From CAYUVH01 sp964448135 (GTDB taxonomy: Bacteria > Verrucomicrobiota > Verrucomicrobiia > Limisphaerales > UBA8199): 64,000 nucleotides of DNA. Shown one piece after another: positions 1-8,470 of this stretch; the first letter of the stretch is position 1; every line of letters starts with the position of its first letter. The notes under the pieces are model-generated. The model searched no databases, was not told the origin of the DNA, and was given only the letters and a program-made list of their open reading frames with translations. The position numbers and the translations under genes are program-made. The stretch lies in NCBI GenBank assembly GCA_964448135.1, contig CAYUVH010000003.1, forward strand, positions 1 through 64,000, given 5' to 3'.

Positions 1-16
1 GAAACAAAGGAGCTAC

Positions 17-1717
17 TCAGCAAAAATCCTCTAAAGCCACGATCATAGCAACATTGGGAATCAGCGGATTGAAGATACGATAGTCGCCCGGATTTTTTTC
101 GAGCTGGGCTTTGATTCCCGGCGCAGTGGTCTCCGCGAAATTGAAGGTGGCAAGCGATCCGCGCGCGAAGAAGAATAACTCGATGATTGCCAGCGCCGCG
201 AGGCCCGGCACCGCCGGGCGGAACCGGCCCGCGGCCAGCGTCAACCCGCCCGCCAGCAACAGGCAAATTGCGCCCACGAGCAAACTTCCCGACGCCTGCG
301 CCGCCGCCTCGGTGATGAAGGCGGGATTTCGATACTGCATCGCCGGAAACTCCGTCTCACCGCTCGATTGAATCATCGCAAAAAATCGCTGCACCCCGCT
401 GCCCTCTTGCGCAGCCGAAACGGGATCCACCCCGTGCACAACCAACGCCAGCACAATGACAAGCGCCCCCAGGCCAACCGAGCCCCATCCAAACCAATTC
501 GGCACCCGTCGCCCGCGGAGCAACCCGTCGAGACCGATCCCCGCCAGCAAGGCGAGGAAAAGCGACATGAGCGCAATGAACTTCGAATTGCCGCGGAAAC
601 TGGAAAAGCCCGGCACCCAATGATAAAGCAGCTTGAACAGGGGTGTGTGACTGCCGAGGGCCAGCACGGCGAGGACGACAATCATGGTCCCGCAAAACCG
701 GCGGCGGCTTCGTTCGCCCCAGATCGCGCCCACCACGGCCAGCAACAAACCAGCCACGCTGATGAACAAGGACATTTCCCACAGGTAACACCGGCCCCAA
801 TAGGGAAAGTCTTTCAGCGATCCGAAAAATCCCGGCGCGATGAACGTGACGAGGTTTTCCGGCGGCAGGGAAAACATCGCCGCGAAATCGTAATTCACCC
901 CGGCGGACCGCAGCGTCTCCCGGCCCTCCTGGATTCCCGTAAACAATTGTACCGCCGTCAATGCAATGCCGCCCGCCACGATCGCCGCCAAACCCAACGC
1001 CGTCCGTTTGCGCTCGCGGGCCTTGAGCCAGCAAAGACCACAGTAAATGCCCGCCGCCACGCCCGTGTAAAAAACATACTGCGGATGGCCGGCCAGGATT
1101 TGCATCGCCATCGCGGTCATGCCCAGGAGACTCCAGCGCACCGAGGGCCGGTCGAAGGTGCCGTCAATGGCGAGGAACAAGAGCGGCATCCAGATGAGGC
1201 TGCATAAGTTCGAAAGGTGCCCCGCGTAGATGTGGGGAAAATGCGCGCCGCAAAACATGAAGATCGCCGCCGCCAGAAAACACGCCAAAGGACGCAGCCC
1301 GCGATACGCCGCCCATCCATAGGTGAAAACACCCGCCAGAAAAATGTGCAGGGCGATTGTCCAATTCACCGCCGGCCCCAGTGGTAAAATGAGATAAAGA
1401 ACGTTCAGCGGATAAAGCAGCGCGGCCTGGAAGCCGCCGAAAAAAGGCGCGCCAAAACAGTAGTGCGGATTCCACAACGCGAGCGTGCCGTGGCGCAGTT
1501 CATCGAAACCAAACTGGCGCCAATGCACGTACGCATGAAACAAATCCGTGCCCTTGCCGGACAGCACCCGGTCCGCCGGGCCAAACAGCACGCCGGCGAA
1601 CATGGCGAGCGTCAAGCCCAGCAAACCGCCGACGGCCAGGAGGGTGGTGCGGCGCGTGTGCGGACAAATGCCGGCCGGTTCACTTTCCGGAGCAGCCGGA
1701 GCTTTGGCGGGTTTCAT
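17..1717 (-). CDS. YfhO-like multi-spanning membrane protein, C-terminally truncated
   Basis: Polytopic inner-membrane protein of the YfhO / GT39-like type. Near the N-terminus it has the typical luminal loop (GTDLF, then WRQFGFDEL, LALWNPH, FGAPFFGGFQAALLYP), followed by about ten hydrophobic segments. Members of this group are thought to glycosylate or modify cell-surface polymers; no substrate can be assigned here. I chose the ATG at 1717; a GTG at 1762 is also in frame and neither has a good ribosome binding site. The protein ends at a TGA (17-19) directly after PNVAMIVALEDFC. Relatives normally continue well past this Asn-rich ED motif to about 750-850 residues. This copy (566 aa) is therefore probably cut by a stop or frameshift whose other half lies outside the window. 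Family placement is fairly sure, function is not. Confidence 0.7.
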   Translation of the reverse strand: MKPAKAPAAPESEPAGICPHTRRTTLLAVGGLLGLTLAMFAGVLFGPADRVLSGKGTDLFHAYVHWRQFGFDELRHGTLALWNPHYCFGAPFFGGFQAALLYPLNVLYLILPLGPAVNWTIALHIFLAGVFTYGWAAYRGLRPLACFLAAAIFMFCGAHFPHIYAGHLSNLCSLIWMPLLFLAIDGTFDRPSVRWSLLGMTAMAMQILAGHPQYVFYTGVAAGIYCGLCWLKARERKRTALGLAAIVAGGIALTAVQLFTGIQEGRETLRSAGVNYDFAAMFSLPPENLVTFIAPGFFGSLKDFPYWGRCYLWEMSLFISVAGLLLAVVGAIWGERSRRRFCGTMIVVLAVLALGSHTPLFKLLYHWVPGFSSFRGNSKFIALMSLFLALLAGIGLDGLLRGRRVPNWFGWGSVGLGALVIVLALVVHGVDPVSAAQEGSGVQRFFAMIQSSGETEFPAMQYRNPAFITEAAAQASGSLLVGAICLLLAGGLTLAAGRFRPAVPGLAALAIIELFFFARGSLATFNFAETTAPGIKAQLEKNPGDYRIFNPLIPNVAMIVALEDFC

Positions 1718-1797
1718 TGGCACGTGGCGAACCGCCGGCCCTCGAGTGGCGCGCGCGGTCACTTACGATTGCAAAGCCTTCGTGGTGCGGTCACGCG

Positions 1798-1831
1798 AAA
1801 AAAAAGGCCCGCTTCGCGAACGAAGCGGGCC
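1798..1831 (-). terminator. Rho-independent terminator after the Ala-rich secreted protein
   Basis: A perfect 11-bp stem (1806-1816 with 1821-1831, arm GGCCCGCTTCG) closes on a CGAA/TTCG tetraloop. On the minus strand it is followed by eight T (1798-1805). It sits 23 bp past the stop of the gene ending at 1854. Confidence 0.9.
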
Positions 1832-1853
1832 GGCTTAAAAGTAATCCCGATAA

Positions 1854-2654
1854 CTAGGGAGCCGCGTAGTTGCGGCCGCCCGTGGGCACTTCCCCGCCTG
1901 TGCCGGGAACCACGTTGGTCGGCGAACCCGTCAGCGGAATAAAGGGAGGTCCGACCGCCGGGCCACGAGCCATGGCACCACCGCCGACAGGGGCCACCGC
2001 AGGACCAGCGGAAGAAATCAGCGAAAACGACGGCGCACTGCCCGCACCGGCCGTCCCGGAAACCGCGGCCACGGGTTGGGCGGCGTTCAGCACACCCATC
2101 ACCGAGGGCGAGTGGTTCGCGAACAGTCCCAGGTTGGAATTAATGCTGTCCCGATACTCAGGCAGCGAATCCGAAACCCCTTCCAGGATTTCCCGGTTGG
2201 CGCCGATCACCGTTTCGGAAACGCCATTCGCAACTTCGCGATACTGATTCGGAACCGCACGGCAAACGGCGGCGACGATTCTACGAGTCTGTTCCCGGGC
2301 GGCGGCGGACGCGGCACGAGCCACCGCCACAGCCATCGCCGGCTGTTCAGCGGCGGCGGTCGCCGCAGCCGTCGGAGCCATTTCCGGCACCGAGCGGGAA
2401 ATCGCGCCAACAATTGAGGGTGCCGCAGCCGGATTCAGTCCGACCGCAGCCTTCACCACGCTGACGGTGGTTGCTTCACGCTGTTTTGCGCTCGCGGCCT
2501 TCACCACTTCGGCGGCCTTGGCCGGCATTTCACCAGCGGGCACCGCGGAAAGCTTCGCGGAATACGGGTTGGCCGGTACCTGAACGGTCGCGGAATAAGC
2601 GGCAGTCAAACCCAGGCAATACGCCCCGAGCAGCATGCTCACAACAGTTTTCAT
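1854..2654 (-). CDS. Secreted Ala-rich protein of unknown function
   Basis: The product is 266 aa if it starts at the ATG at 2654. A longer reading from 2699 would put a hydrophilic leader before the signal peptide, so I prefer MKTVVSMLLGAYCLG, which gives a clean Sec signal peptide ending near AYSA. The mature part is rich in Ala and contains imperfect repeats of the form VVKAA / AVARAA / ISRSVPE, predicted to be helical. The C-terminus is Gly/Pro-rich and disordered. Ala-rich secreted proteins with repeated helices like this are frequent in Verrucomicrobiota and have no known role. It is monocistronic and closed by a strong terminator. No enzymatic motif is visible. Confidence 0.75.
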   Translation of the reverse strand: MKTVVSMLLGAYCLGLTAAYSATVQVPANPYSAKLSAVPAGEMPAKAAEVVKAASAKQREATTVSVVKAAVGLNPAAAPSIVGAISRSVPEMAPTAAATAAAEQPAMAVAVARAASAAAREQTRRIVAAVCRAVPNQYREVANGVSETVIGANREILEGVSDSLPEYRDSINSNLGLFANHSPSVMGVLNAAQPVAAVSGTAGAGSAPSFSLISSAGPAVAPVGGGAMARGPAVGPPFIPLTGSPTNVVPGTGGEVPTGGRNYAAP

Positions 2655-2796
2655 CTCTTTGCCTTTGTGGTTTTGATTGTTTGACTCAGCTTTCGCCATT
2701 AGTACCCGCTTTTGGTCCGGTAGTCAATGACATTCTAGACCCGTTTCCCGCAAAAATCGGGCCAAAACCGGTGGTTTTCCCGGTCTCGACCCCGTA

Positions 2797-4431
2797 TCAG
2801 CCCCGGGAAGAGAGCCCGGTCCTCCCGACGGCTCCCGGGGGGGTGGCATCCGAAGGGGCGGTTCCCTTTGGTGAATCTGCCGCGGAATGGTCCTGCTTCT
2901 CTTCGCGCGCCCGGGGTGAAGGCGAGTCGAAGCGCAAAGGGTTGGTTTCGGAGTCGGACCACGAACTGGCAGCCTTCATCCAGCCTTCCGCCAGCAATTC
3001 GGCCACAATCGGGAAAGTACGCCCGTCAGCCGCCGGCGGGCAAGCCGCCGTCCGGCAACGCTCGTGGTTGGGACACACCCCCCGCTTCGCCGGGTCGGAC
3101 TCATCGCACGCAAAAGCCTTCACCTCCAACGATCCACACAACCCCTCCTGCACCGAAAACTCGACGGCGCGTAGCGCGGTCGAACCACCCGTTTCGTCCC
3201 ATATCCGCTCTCCGTCCCGCAATTTCAGCCGGATGAAACAAAACCCAAGCCGCTTGCCCGCAAACACCAGGAATGACCACAATTCTTCAACCGAACCACA
3301 TCGCTCCCCTTCCAGCGCCAGCCAGCGTGTGAGGGACAGCGAGTATTGAATGCGCTGCCGCATCGCCAGCGAGGTTTCCAGCGTGCGCCCGATCGAAAGC
3401 CATTGCCGGCTGAACCTCAGGCCTCCCGCGCACAGCAACAAAACCAACCCCGCCACCCCCAGCAACAGCGGCACCAGGTGCCCGCGCGACCAGAACGCCG
3501 CGAAGCCCATCACCAGGAAGATCAGCGTCACCGCGTAGAACGACAGCACCACCCGCCGCCGCGAAAGCCCCATGTCGAGCATGTGATGATGCAGGTGCCG
3601 GCGATCCGGCCGGAACACCGGCAGACCGCGAATACCCCGGCGCAGAATCGCCAGCGTGGCATCCAGGATCGGCAGCGCCAGCACGAACAGCGGCGCCACC
3701 AGCGCCGCGAAAATCGTTCCCTTCTGCGAACTCACCAGCGAAAACAGCCCGATTTGAAAGCCCAGAAAGTACGCCCCGCCATCCCCCATGAAAATCCGCG
3801 CCGGCGGAAAATTGAAATACAGAAACGCCAGCAGCGCGCCCGCCATCCCCGAGGCCAGCAACTCGAAGCTCCCGTTGGCATGGCCCACATAGACCAGCAG
3901 GATCATGAGCATCAGGCAGATACCCCCCGCCAAGCCGTCCACGCCGTCAATCAGGTTGATGAGGTTGGTCATCCCCACCAGCCAGACGATCGTCACCACC
4001 ACACCCCAGCCCCCCAGGTTGATGACCTCGGAAGTGAACGGAATCTTGAACCGCTGAATCCCCAGCCCCGCCCACGCCACCGCGCCCGCGATCAGCAATT
4101 GACCAATCAGCTTCTTCTTCGCGCCGAGCGGTTTCAGGTCGTCCATCCAGCCCAGGACGAACATCGCCAGCGAACTGAGAATCACCGTATTTCGCCCCGG
4201 CACCGCCGCGCGGCGCTCCGGAAAGAACACCGCGATGAAAACCTCCGTGATCACAAACGCCAGTGCCAGCGCCACCCCGCCGAAACGCGATACCGGCGTT
4301 CGATGCGTGTGATGCAGGTCAGCCGCGCGCGCGCTGGCGCCCGCCGCGTGCGCCCGGATCAGCAGGGGGATGATCACAAACGTGACCAGAAAACCCAAAA
4401 GCCCGAACAGAATGAGTGGCAAAAAATCCAT
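2797..4431 (-). CDS. MraY/WecA/TagO-type undecaprenyl-phosphate sugar-1-phosphate transferase with C-terminal extension
   Basis: Integral membrane enzyme of glycosyltransferase family 4 (UDP-sugar:undecaprenyl-phosphate sugar-1-phosphate transferase), starting O-antigen, teichoic acid-like or exopolysaccharide synthesis. The sequence shows the family signatures in order: the DD pair in GWMDDLKPLGAKKK, the loop NLINLIDGVDGLAGG, PPARIFMGDGGAYFLGF, and the cytoplasmic HLHHHM motif preceded by PDRR. About eleven hydrophobic spans cover residues 1-345. The PDRRHLHHHM form points to WecA/TagO rather than MraY. Residues 350-544 are an added soluble part containing a GAF-like stretch and a Cys cluster (CPNHERCRTAAC), ending in a Ser/Pro-rich tail. 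Start: ATG at 4431 (MDFLPL); an upstream start at 4452 would add a charged leader. Confidence 0.85.
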   Translation of the reverse strand: MDFLPLILFGLLGFLVTFVIIPLLIRAHAAGASARAADLHHTHRTPVSRFGGVALALAFVITEVFIAVFFPERRAAVPGRNTVILSSLAMFVLGWMDDLKPLGAKKKLIGQLLIAGAVAWAGLGIQRFKIPFTSEVINLGGWGVVVTIVWLVGMTNLINLIDGVDGLAGGICLMLMILLVYVGHANGSFELLASGMAGALLAFLYFNFPPARIFMGDGGAYFLGFQIGLFSLVSSQKGTIFAALVAPLFVLALPILDATLAILRRGIRGLPVFRPDRRHLHHHMLDMGLSRRRVVLSFYAVTLIFLVMGFAAFWSRGHLVPLLLGVAGLVLLLCAGGLRFSRQWLSIGRTLETSLAMRQRIQYSLSLTRWLALEGERCGSVEELWSFLVFAGKRLGFCFIRLKLRDGERIWDETGGSTALRAVEFSVQEGLCGSLEVKAFACDESDPAKRGVCPNHERCRTAACPPAADGRTFPIVAELLAEGWMKAASSWSDSETNPLRFDSPSPRAREEKQDHSAADSPKGTAPSDATPPGAVGRTGLSSRG

Positions 4432-5123
4432 CGCCTGGTGCCTGACACGCAAAGCCCGGACCAGAATCGGCTTGCCCGGCTAGATTCAGCCAGGTCCAGA
4501 CCTTGCGGCCGCATTCGGAATTTCCGGCCAAATTTAGCACTTTTAGCCCCGAAATGCAGTTTTCCTTATCCTGCGCCACCGCCCGGCAGGGTCAAGCGAG
4601 AAAGGAGCACGACAATCCCTTCTCCGCCCAAGGCAAACGCATCCAAATCCGAGGACAAAGGCCAATTTCGACAGATTTCGTAGCGGCGAGCGCCCGTCCG
4701 CCGGCTGGAAGTCGGCGCCACGAGTTCCGACGCATTTGCCCCCCCCGGGGGGGGTATATGCCAAATCGGTGTTACACTGGATACACTGTTTACAAGGCGC
4801 ATAAACATTGGGTGGAATAAGGGTCATTCCGTGTTACGTCCGGTGTTACACTGTTTACACCATTACAAAATCAGGGCGTGACCCTCCGAAAGCAGTCTGG
4901 CTCCGGGCGGCTGAAGGGCCCGCGGAGAGAGGATTGACGATACAGCCGACCGCCTTTCGGCGTTGGGGAATTTAGAGGCGTTTGCCCTGCGGGGGCAGGG
5001 CAGAGCCCCGGGACGTGGACGTTCTTGTTTGCAGCAATGTGCGAAAATCCGGCAGTCCTTGAACGGACTACAATCCCCAGCGCGGCCCCTGGCGTTTCGG
5101 GGGCATTGTCAGGATGCGTTGGG
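4432..5123. other. 692-bp intergenic region without a gene; holds GTGTTAC repeats
   Basis: No reading frame here has coding character. Between 4741 and 4870 it is unlike its surroundings: a run of C and G (4738-4754) is followed by a cluster of GTGTTAC/GTTTACA motifs, annotated separately. The rest, including 4870-5120, shows nothing I can interpret. Confidence 0.6.
4769..4858. repeat. Iteron-like GTGTTAC(AC) motif cluster, copy 1
   Basis: GTGTTACAC occurs at 4769-4777 and 4843-4851, GTGTTAC at 4831-4837, and GTTTACA-type variants lie between them. The 12-mer CATAAACATTGG at 4800-4811 recurs at 34526-34537, where it again lies within GTAACA repeats (the same motif on the other strand). The two loci therefore share a dispersed element. 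Confidence 0.65.
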
Positions 5124-6812
5124 TCAGGAGGCCCGTTTTGATTCGGTCTCTTTGGCGCGGAGAATTTCGCGGGAGCGCTCCAGGGCCAGATCGATGTTGG
5201 CGCAGGTGTTTTCGCGGCCGAGGCGGTCGAGGAATCCAGCTTTGTCCATCATGAACAACGGCTGCGTGTGCGGACCGCTGAGGACGAGGAATTTGTTCCG
5301 GCTGCGCAACCGTTCATAAAGGTCTTCCAACGCATTGAGGCCCGTCGCGTCCATGGCCAGAACCTTGCGCATGCGCAAAATCAGCACATCCGGTTCCTGC
5401 TTGAGGCGCTTGAGCGCGGTTTCCAGCTTGTCCGCGGCGCCGAAGAAGAATGATCCGAAGATGCGGTAAATCATGACGCCGGGCGGGATGTCCTTGCCCA
5501 CCAGCGAATGATGCGAGCCCTCGGTTTCCGTCGCCTGGTCCACGGCGGTGATTTGCGTAGTGTCGGACACTCGTTTGATGAACAGCATCGCGGCGAGAAC
5601 CATTCCCGTCTCCACCGCGACGGTCAGATCCAGCACCACCGTCAGGCCAAACGTGACGAGAAACACCGCCGCGTCGCTGCGCGGCCAACGAAGGATGCGG
5701 CCGAAGTTGTGCCACTCGCCCATGTTGATCGCCACGTGCATGAGCACGGCGCTCAGCGTCGCGAGGGGAATGAACCGGGCGGTTGGCGCGGCAATCAGGA
5801 TGATCACCAGGAGGGTGAGCCCGTGGATGATCCCGGCGATGGGAGTGCGCCCGCCGCATTTGATGTTCGTGGCCGTGCGCGCGATGGCGCCCGTCACCGC
5901 GATGCCGCCGAAGATCGGGCTCACGATGTTGGCGATTCCCTGGGCCATCAACTCCTGGTTGGAGTCGTGCTGGTCGTCGGTCATGCCATCGGCGACGACG
6001 GCGCAGAGAAGAGATTCGATGGCCGCGAGCAGGGCAATGGTCAGGGCCGGTTGAAAGAGATTGCGGAGGTTGTCCCATTCAATGGCGGGCAGATGCGGTG
6101 CGGGCAGCGCCAGTGGGATGCCGCCGAATCTCGAACCAATCGTGCCCACCGGCAGGCTTAAATAGCGCACGGCGACCGTGGCCAGCACCAGCGCGACAAT
6201 GGAACCGGGGACGCGGCGCTGCCATTTCGCGGGCCAGAGCCGGATGATGGCGAACGAAATTACCGCCAGCAGCAACGTGGGCCAATGGAAGGCGCCGGCG
6301 TTTTTTGCGAGCACCAGCATTTTACCGACGAACTCCGTGGGCACTTTGTCCACGTCCAGGCCGCAGAAATCCTTGATCTGGGTGCTGAAAATCAAGACCG
6401 CGATGCCGCTGGTGAATCCGGCGGTGACGGGGTAGGGGATGTATTTGATCATCGTGCCCAGCCGCGCCGCGCCCATGATCAGCAACAACCCGCCCGCCAT
6501 GATGGTGCAGATGGCCAGGTTCTCCGCCCCGTACTTTGCGTAGATCCCGTACAGAATGACGATGAACGCGCCCGTCGGCCCGCCGATCGAAACTTTAGTC
6601 CCGCCCAAACCGGAAACAATGAAGCCGGCGATCACCGCCGTGAAAATCCCGGCCCCCGGCGGCACTCCCGAGGCAATCGCAAACGCCATGGCCAGCGGCA
6701 GGGCCACAATGCCCACGGTAATGCCCGCCACGAGATCCGCGCGGAATTCCCCGCGGGTGTAGTGCTTGAGGGTGTCCAGCAACTTCGGCCGGAACGCAAA
6801 AGGCAGGTCCAT
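5124..6812 (-). CDS. SulP family anion permease with STAS domain
   Basis: 562-residue SLC26/SulP transporter, normal length for bacterial members. It carries the N-terminal signature from LVAGITVGIVALPLAMAFAI, then GLGGTKVSIGGPTGAF, about eleven to twelve membrane spans, and a cytoplasmic STAS domain from roughly residue 440 (IYRIFGSFFFGAADKLETAL ... LRMRKVLAMDATGLNALEDL). SulP proteins exchange or take up sulfate, bicarbonate or other small anions; the sequence does not decide between them. The upstream ArsR-type regulator gene ends 8 bp before this start, so the two are co-transcribed. ArsR-SulP pairs are common and suggest control by metal, sulfur species or redox state. Confidence 0.9.
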   Translation of the reverse strand: MDLPFAFRPKLLDTLKHYTRGEFRADLVAGITVGIVALPLAMAFAIASGVPPGAGIFTAVIAGFIVSGLGGTKVSIGGPTGAFIVILYGIYAKYGAENLAICTIMAGGLLLIMGAARLGTMIKYIPYPVTAGFTSGIAVLIFSTQIKDFCGLDVDKVPTEFVGKMLVLAKNAGAFHWPTLLLAVISFAIIRLWPAKWQRRVPGSIVALVLATVAVRYLSLPVGTIGSRFGGIPLALPAPHLPAIEWDNLRNLFQPALTIALLAAIESLLCAVVADGMTDDQHDSNQELMAQGIANIVSPIFGGIAVTGAIARTATNIKCGGRTPIAGIIHGLTLLVIILIAAPTARFIPLATLSAVLMHVAINMGEWHNFGRILRWPRSDAAVFLVTFGLTVVLDLTVAVETGMVLAAMLFIKRVSDTTQITAVDQATETEGSHHSLVGKDIPPGVMIYRIFGSFFFGAADKLETALKRLKQEPDVLILRMRKVLAMDATGLNALEDLYERLRSRNKFLVLSGPHTQPLFMMDKAGFLDRLGRENTCANIDLALERSREILRAKETESKRAS

Positions 6813-6820
6813 ACCCCGGC

Positions 6821-7177
6821 TTAATCCTGCCTTTCCATTTGCTTGAGCATCGAGATCGAATCCTCGAAATATTTCTGGAAATACTGGCGCATCGCGTCAA
6901 TCACTTCCGCCAGCAACGGATCGCGCAACGAATAAAGCACGTGATTCCCGGCTTTGCGCGTCACCACCAAGTGGCTCTGCCGCAGCACCGACAGATGCTG
7001 CGAAAGATTCGCCTGCCCCACCTGCACCTGCGCCAGGATGCCCCCTACCGCCTGTTCCCCCGACCGCAGGATTTCAATGATGTGAATGCGCGTGGGATGC
7101 GCCAGCACCTTGAAAATCCCCGCCTTGAACTTGCGCAGGGCCTCGAAGTGCTTCGGATCGAGCAAATTTTTTCCCAT
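6821..7177 (-). CDS. ArsR/SmtB family transcriptional repressor
   Basis: 118-residue winged-helix regulator. Helix-turn-helix core: FKVLAHPTRIHIIEIL, then VGQANLSQHLSVLRQSHLVVTRK as the recognition helix region, wing GNHVLYSL. It lacks the CxC metal motif of ArsR/CadC, so the signal may be a thiol/persulfide or another ligand. Start: ATG at 7177, directly behind GGGAGGT; a TTG at 7186 is also possible, and the purine run is then inside the gene. It is the first gene of an operon with the SulP permease. A perfect palindrome 20 bp upstream is the probable operator, implying autoregulation. Confidence 0.9.
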   Translation of the reverse strand: MGKNLLDPKHFEALRKFKAGIFKVLAHPTRIHIIEILRSGEQAVGGILAQVQVGQANLSQHLSVLRQSHLVVTRKAGNHVLYSLRDPLLAEVIDAMRQYFQKYFEDSISMLKQMERQD

Positions 7178-7196
7178 ACCTCCCAACTATATTCAC

Positions 7197-7208
7197 ATAT
7201 TCGAATAT
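7197..7208. promoter_or_regulatory. Probable ArsR-family operator
   Basis: Perfect 12-bp palindrome ATATTCGAATAT in an AT-rich patch (7189-7212), 20 bp upstream of the arsR-like start. ArsR/SmtB repressors bind AT-rich inverted repeats overlapping their own promoter. Binding by this protein is inferred. Confidence 0.6.
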
Positions 7209-7352
7209 TTGCAAGTAACGGCCGCCCAAAGCCATTGCCTGCCCCCGCCCGGGACAAACTAATTGAACTAATTCACGCCCGGCCCTTCCCTTTCCCCAAT
7301 GATTTTCAAGTTTGTTGCCCCCCGTCTCCCTTTCCCGCATCCTCGCCGCCCT

Positions 7353-8072
7353 ATGGCATGCCGAATGTTTGGTTACAGCGGGAATTCCGAGTCGGATGTC
7401 CACGAGCTATTCGCGGGGCTGAAGCGCGCGTGTGCCAACGACCCCAAGCTCTCCGCCATCGCGCCCGGTTGCACGCGGCATTGTCACGGTTGGGGCTATG
7501 TGATTCTCGCGGAGAACGGTCTGTTCCACTACCGCACGGCCACCTCCCTTTATGACGACGACGTCATGCTGCCGAAACTCAAAGGCCGGATCCAGGCAAT
7601 CTTTCACGGCCGCTACGCGAGCGACAAGGAACTCGCCGGTCCGATTTTTTCGCACCCCTTCGTGGCGGCGAGCGACACCGCCGTCACCTACCTTGCGCAC
7701 AACGGCGGCGTAAATCCACCCAGCCAAGCGCCGCGCAATGTGGATAGCGAATGGGTGCTCGACGAGATCGTGCGCCATGGCGACATCGCGCGGGCGCTGC
7801 CACTTCTGAAAGAGCATACGCACTCCGCTCTGAATTTGCTCATCCTCACCGTCCCCCGCGAAAAAGGCGCGCGCGCCGTGTTGCGCTACTTCCACTACTT
7901 CAAACCGACCGAGCCCAGCAAAGTGGATTACTACACCATCTACCAGGGCGACATGCCTGGCGGCCACGCGATCGTGTCGTCCACGTTCACTTTGAACGAA
8001 GCCGGCATGACCCACCTCGCCAACGTGCGACCCGTTCCCTTCGAGTTCCTCCAAACCATTGGAGCGGAGTAG
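7353..8072 (+). CDS. Class II glutamine amidotransferase-like protein (Ntn hydrolase)
   Basis: 239-residue stand-alone class II glutaminase domain of the YafJ/EgtC type. Recognisable parts: N-terminal CRMFGYSG; GCTRHCHGWGYV in place of the usual NPDGWG; FHGRYASDKELAG with a later SHPF; YLAHNGGVN as the VHNG loop. These proteins use an N-terminal Cys to release ammonia from glutamine or to cleave gamma-glutamyl bonds. Start: ATG at 7353 (MACRM). The odd point is that Cys is residue 3, not 2; Met removal alone would expose Ala, so activation would need extra processing, or the enzyme may be altered. The neighbours are unrelated (SulP operon behind, stress operon ahead). Substrate unknown. Confidence 0.75.
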   Translation: MACRMFGYSGNSESDVHELFAGLKRACANDPKLSAIAPGCTRHCHGWGYVILAENGLFHYRTATSLYDDDVMLPKLKGRIQAIFHGRYASDKELAGPIFSHPFVAASDTAVTYLAHNGGVNPPSQAPRNVDSEWVLDEIVRHGDIARALPLLKEHTHSALNLLILTVPREKGARAVLRYFHYFKPTEPSKVDYYTIYQGDMPGGHAIVSSTFTLNEAGMTHLANVRPVPFEFLQTIGAE

Positions 8073-8082
8073 CCGCCGCTCG

Positions 8083-8206
8083 TGCAAGGTGCAAGAGGCG
8101 GCAAAATCGCCTGATGCACATTGCAATGGAAAACCGCCCTTTTTTGCAATTTCCCGTCTGATTCAGGCCAAAATCACGCTTAGAACAGCTCGGCGCGCAT
8201 CCTGCA
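8083..8206 (+). promoter_or_regulatory. Sigma-54 promoter (8191-8206) with paired upstream palindromes
   Basis: The -24/-12 element reads CGGCGC-N5-CTGCA (GG 8192-8193, GC 8204-8205, ten bases between). Two perfect TGCA-N3-TGCA sites lie upstream at 8083-8093 and 8115-8125, i.e. 98 and 66 bp before the -24 box. The predicted start near 8217 leaves a leader of about 60 nt before the DUF1328 gene. The -24 box has two mismatches to TGGCAC, so the call rests partly on the layout shared with other promoters in the window. Confidence 0.55.
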
Positions 8207-8277
8207 ATGGAAGGGGCAGAGCGTAGCGCCAGGTTTTGGCTGACTGCGCTGAACGATGGAAAACGAAAGGCAAAGTT

Positions 8278-8433
8278 ATGTTACAATGGACGCTTACATT
8301 TCTGGTTATTGCGCTGATCGCCGGGTTGCTGGGCTTCGTGGGAGTCGCCGGAATCGCCGCCACGATCGCCAAGGTACTGTTCGTTGTCTTCCTGGTTCTG
8401 TTCCTGGCCAGCCTCATTGCGCGACGAGCGTGA
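8278..8433 (+). CDS. DUF1328 family small membrane protein (YtjA-like)
   Basis: 51-residue protein with two hydrophobic helices: LQWTLTFLVIALIAGLLGFVG then a Gly/Ala-rich turn (VAGIAATIAK) and VLFVVFLVLFLASLIARRA. This matches the DUF1328 family in length and layout. Members are general-stress small inner-membrane proteins of unknown mechanism. Start: ATG at 8278 with GAAAGG 8-9 nt upstream; longer readings from TTG are unlikely. It is the first gene of a stress operon with a coiled-coil lipoprotein and a BON lipoprotein. Confidence 0.85.
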   Translation: MLQWTLTFLVIALIAGLLGFVGVAGIAATIAKVLFVVFLVLFLASLIARRA

Positions 8434-8470
8434 GCGCGGCTTCAATCCTGAACGGAAGGGAGCGGGAAAT

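Noticed and set aside
8230..8252. TTTTGGCTGACTGCGCTG as the -24/-12 element for the DUF1328 gene
   Set aside because: GG and GC are only eight bases apart; the element at 8191-8206 has the correct spacing.
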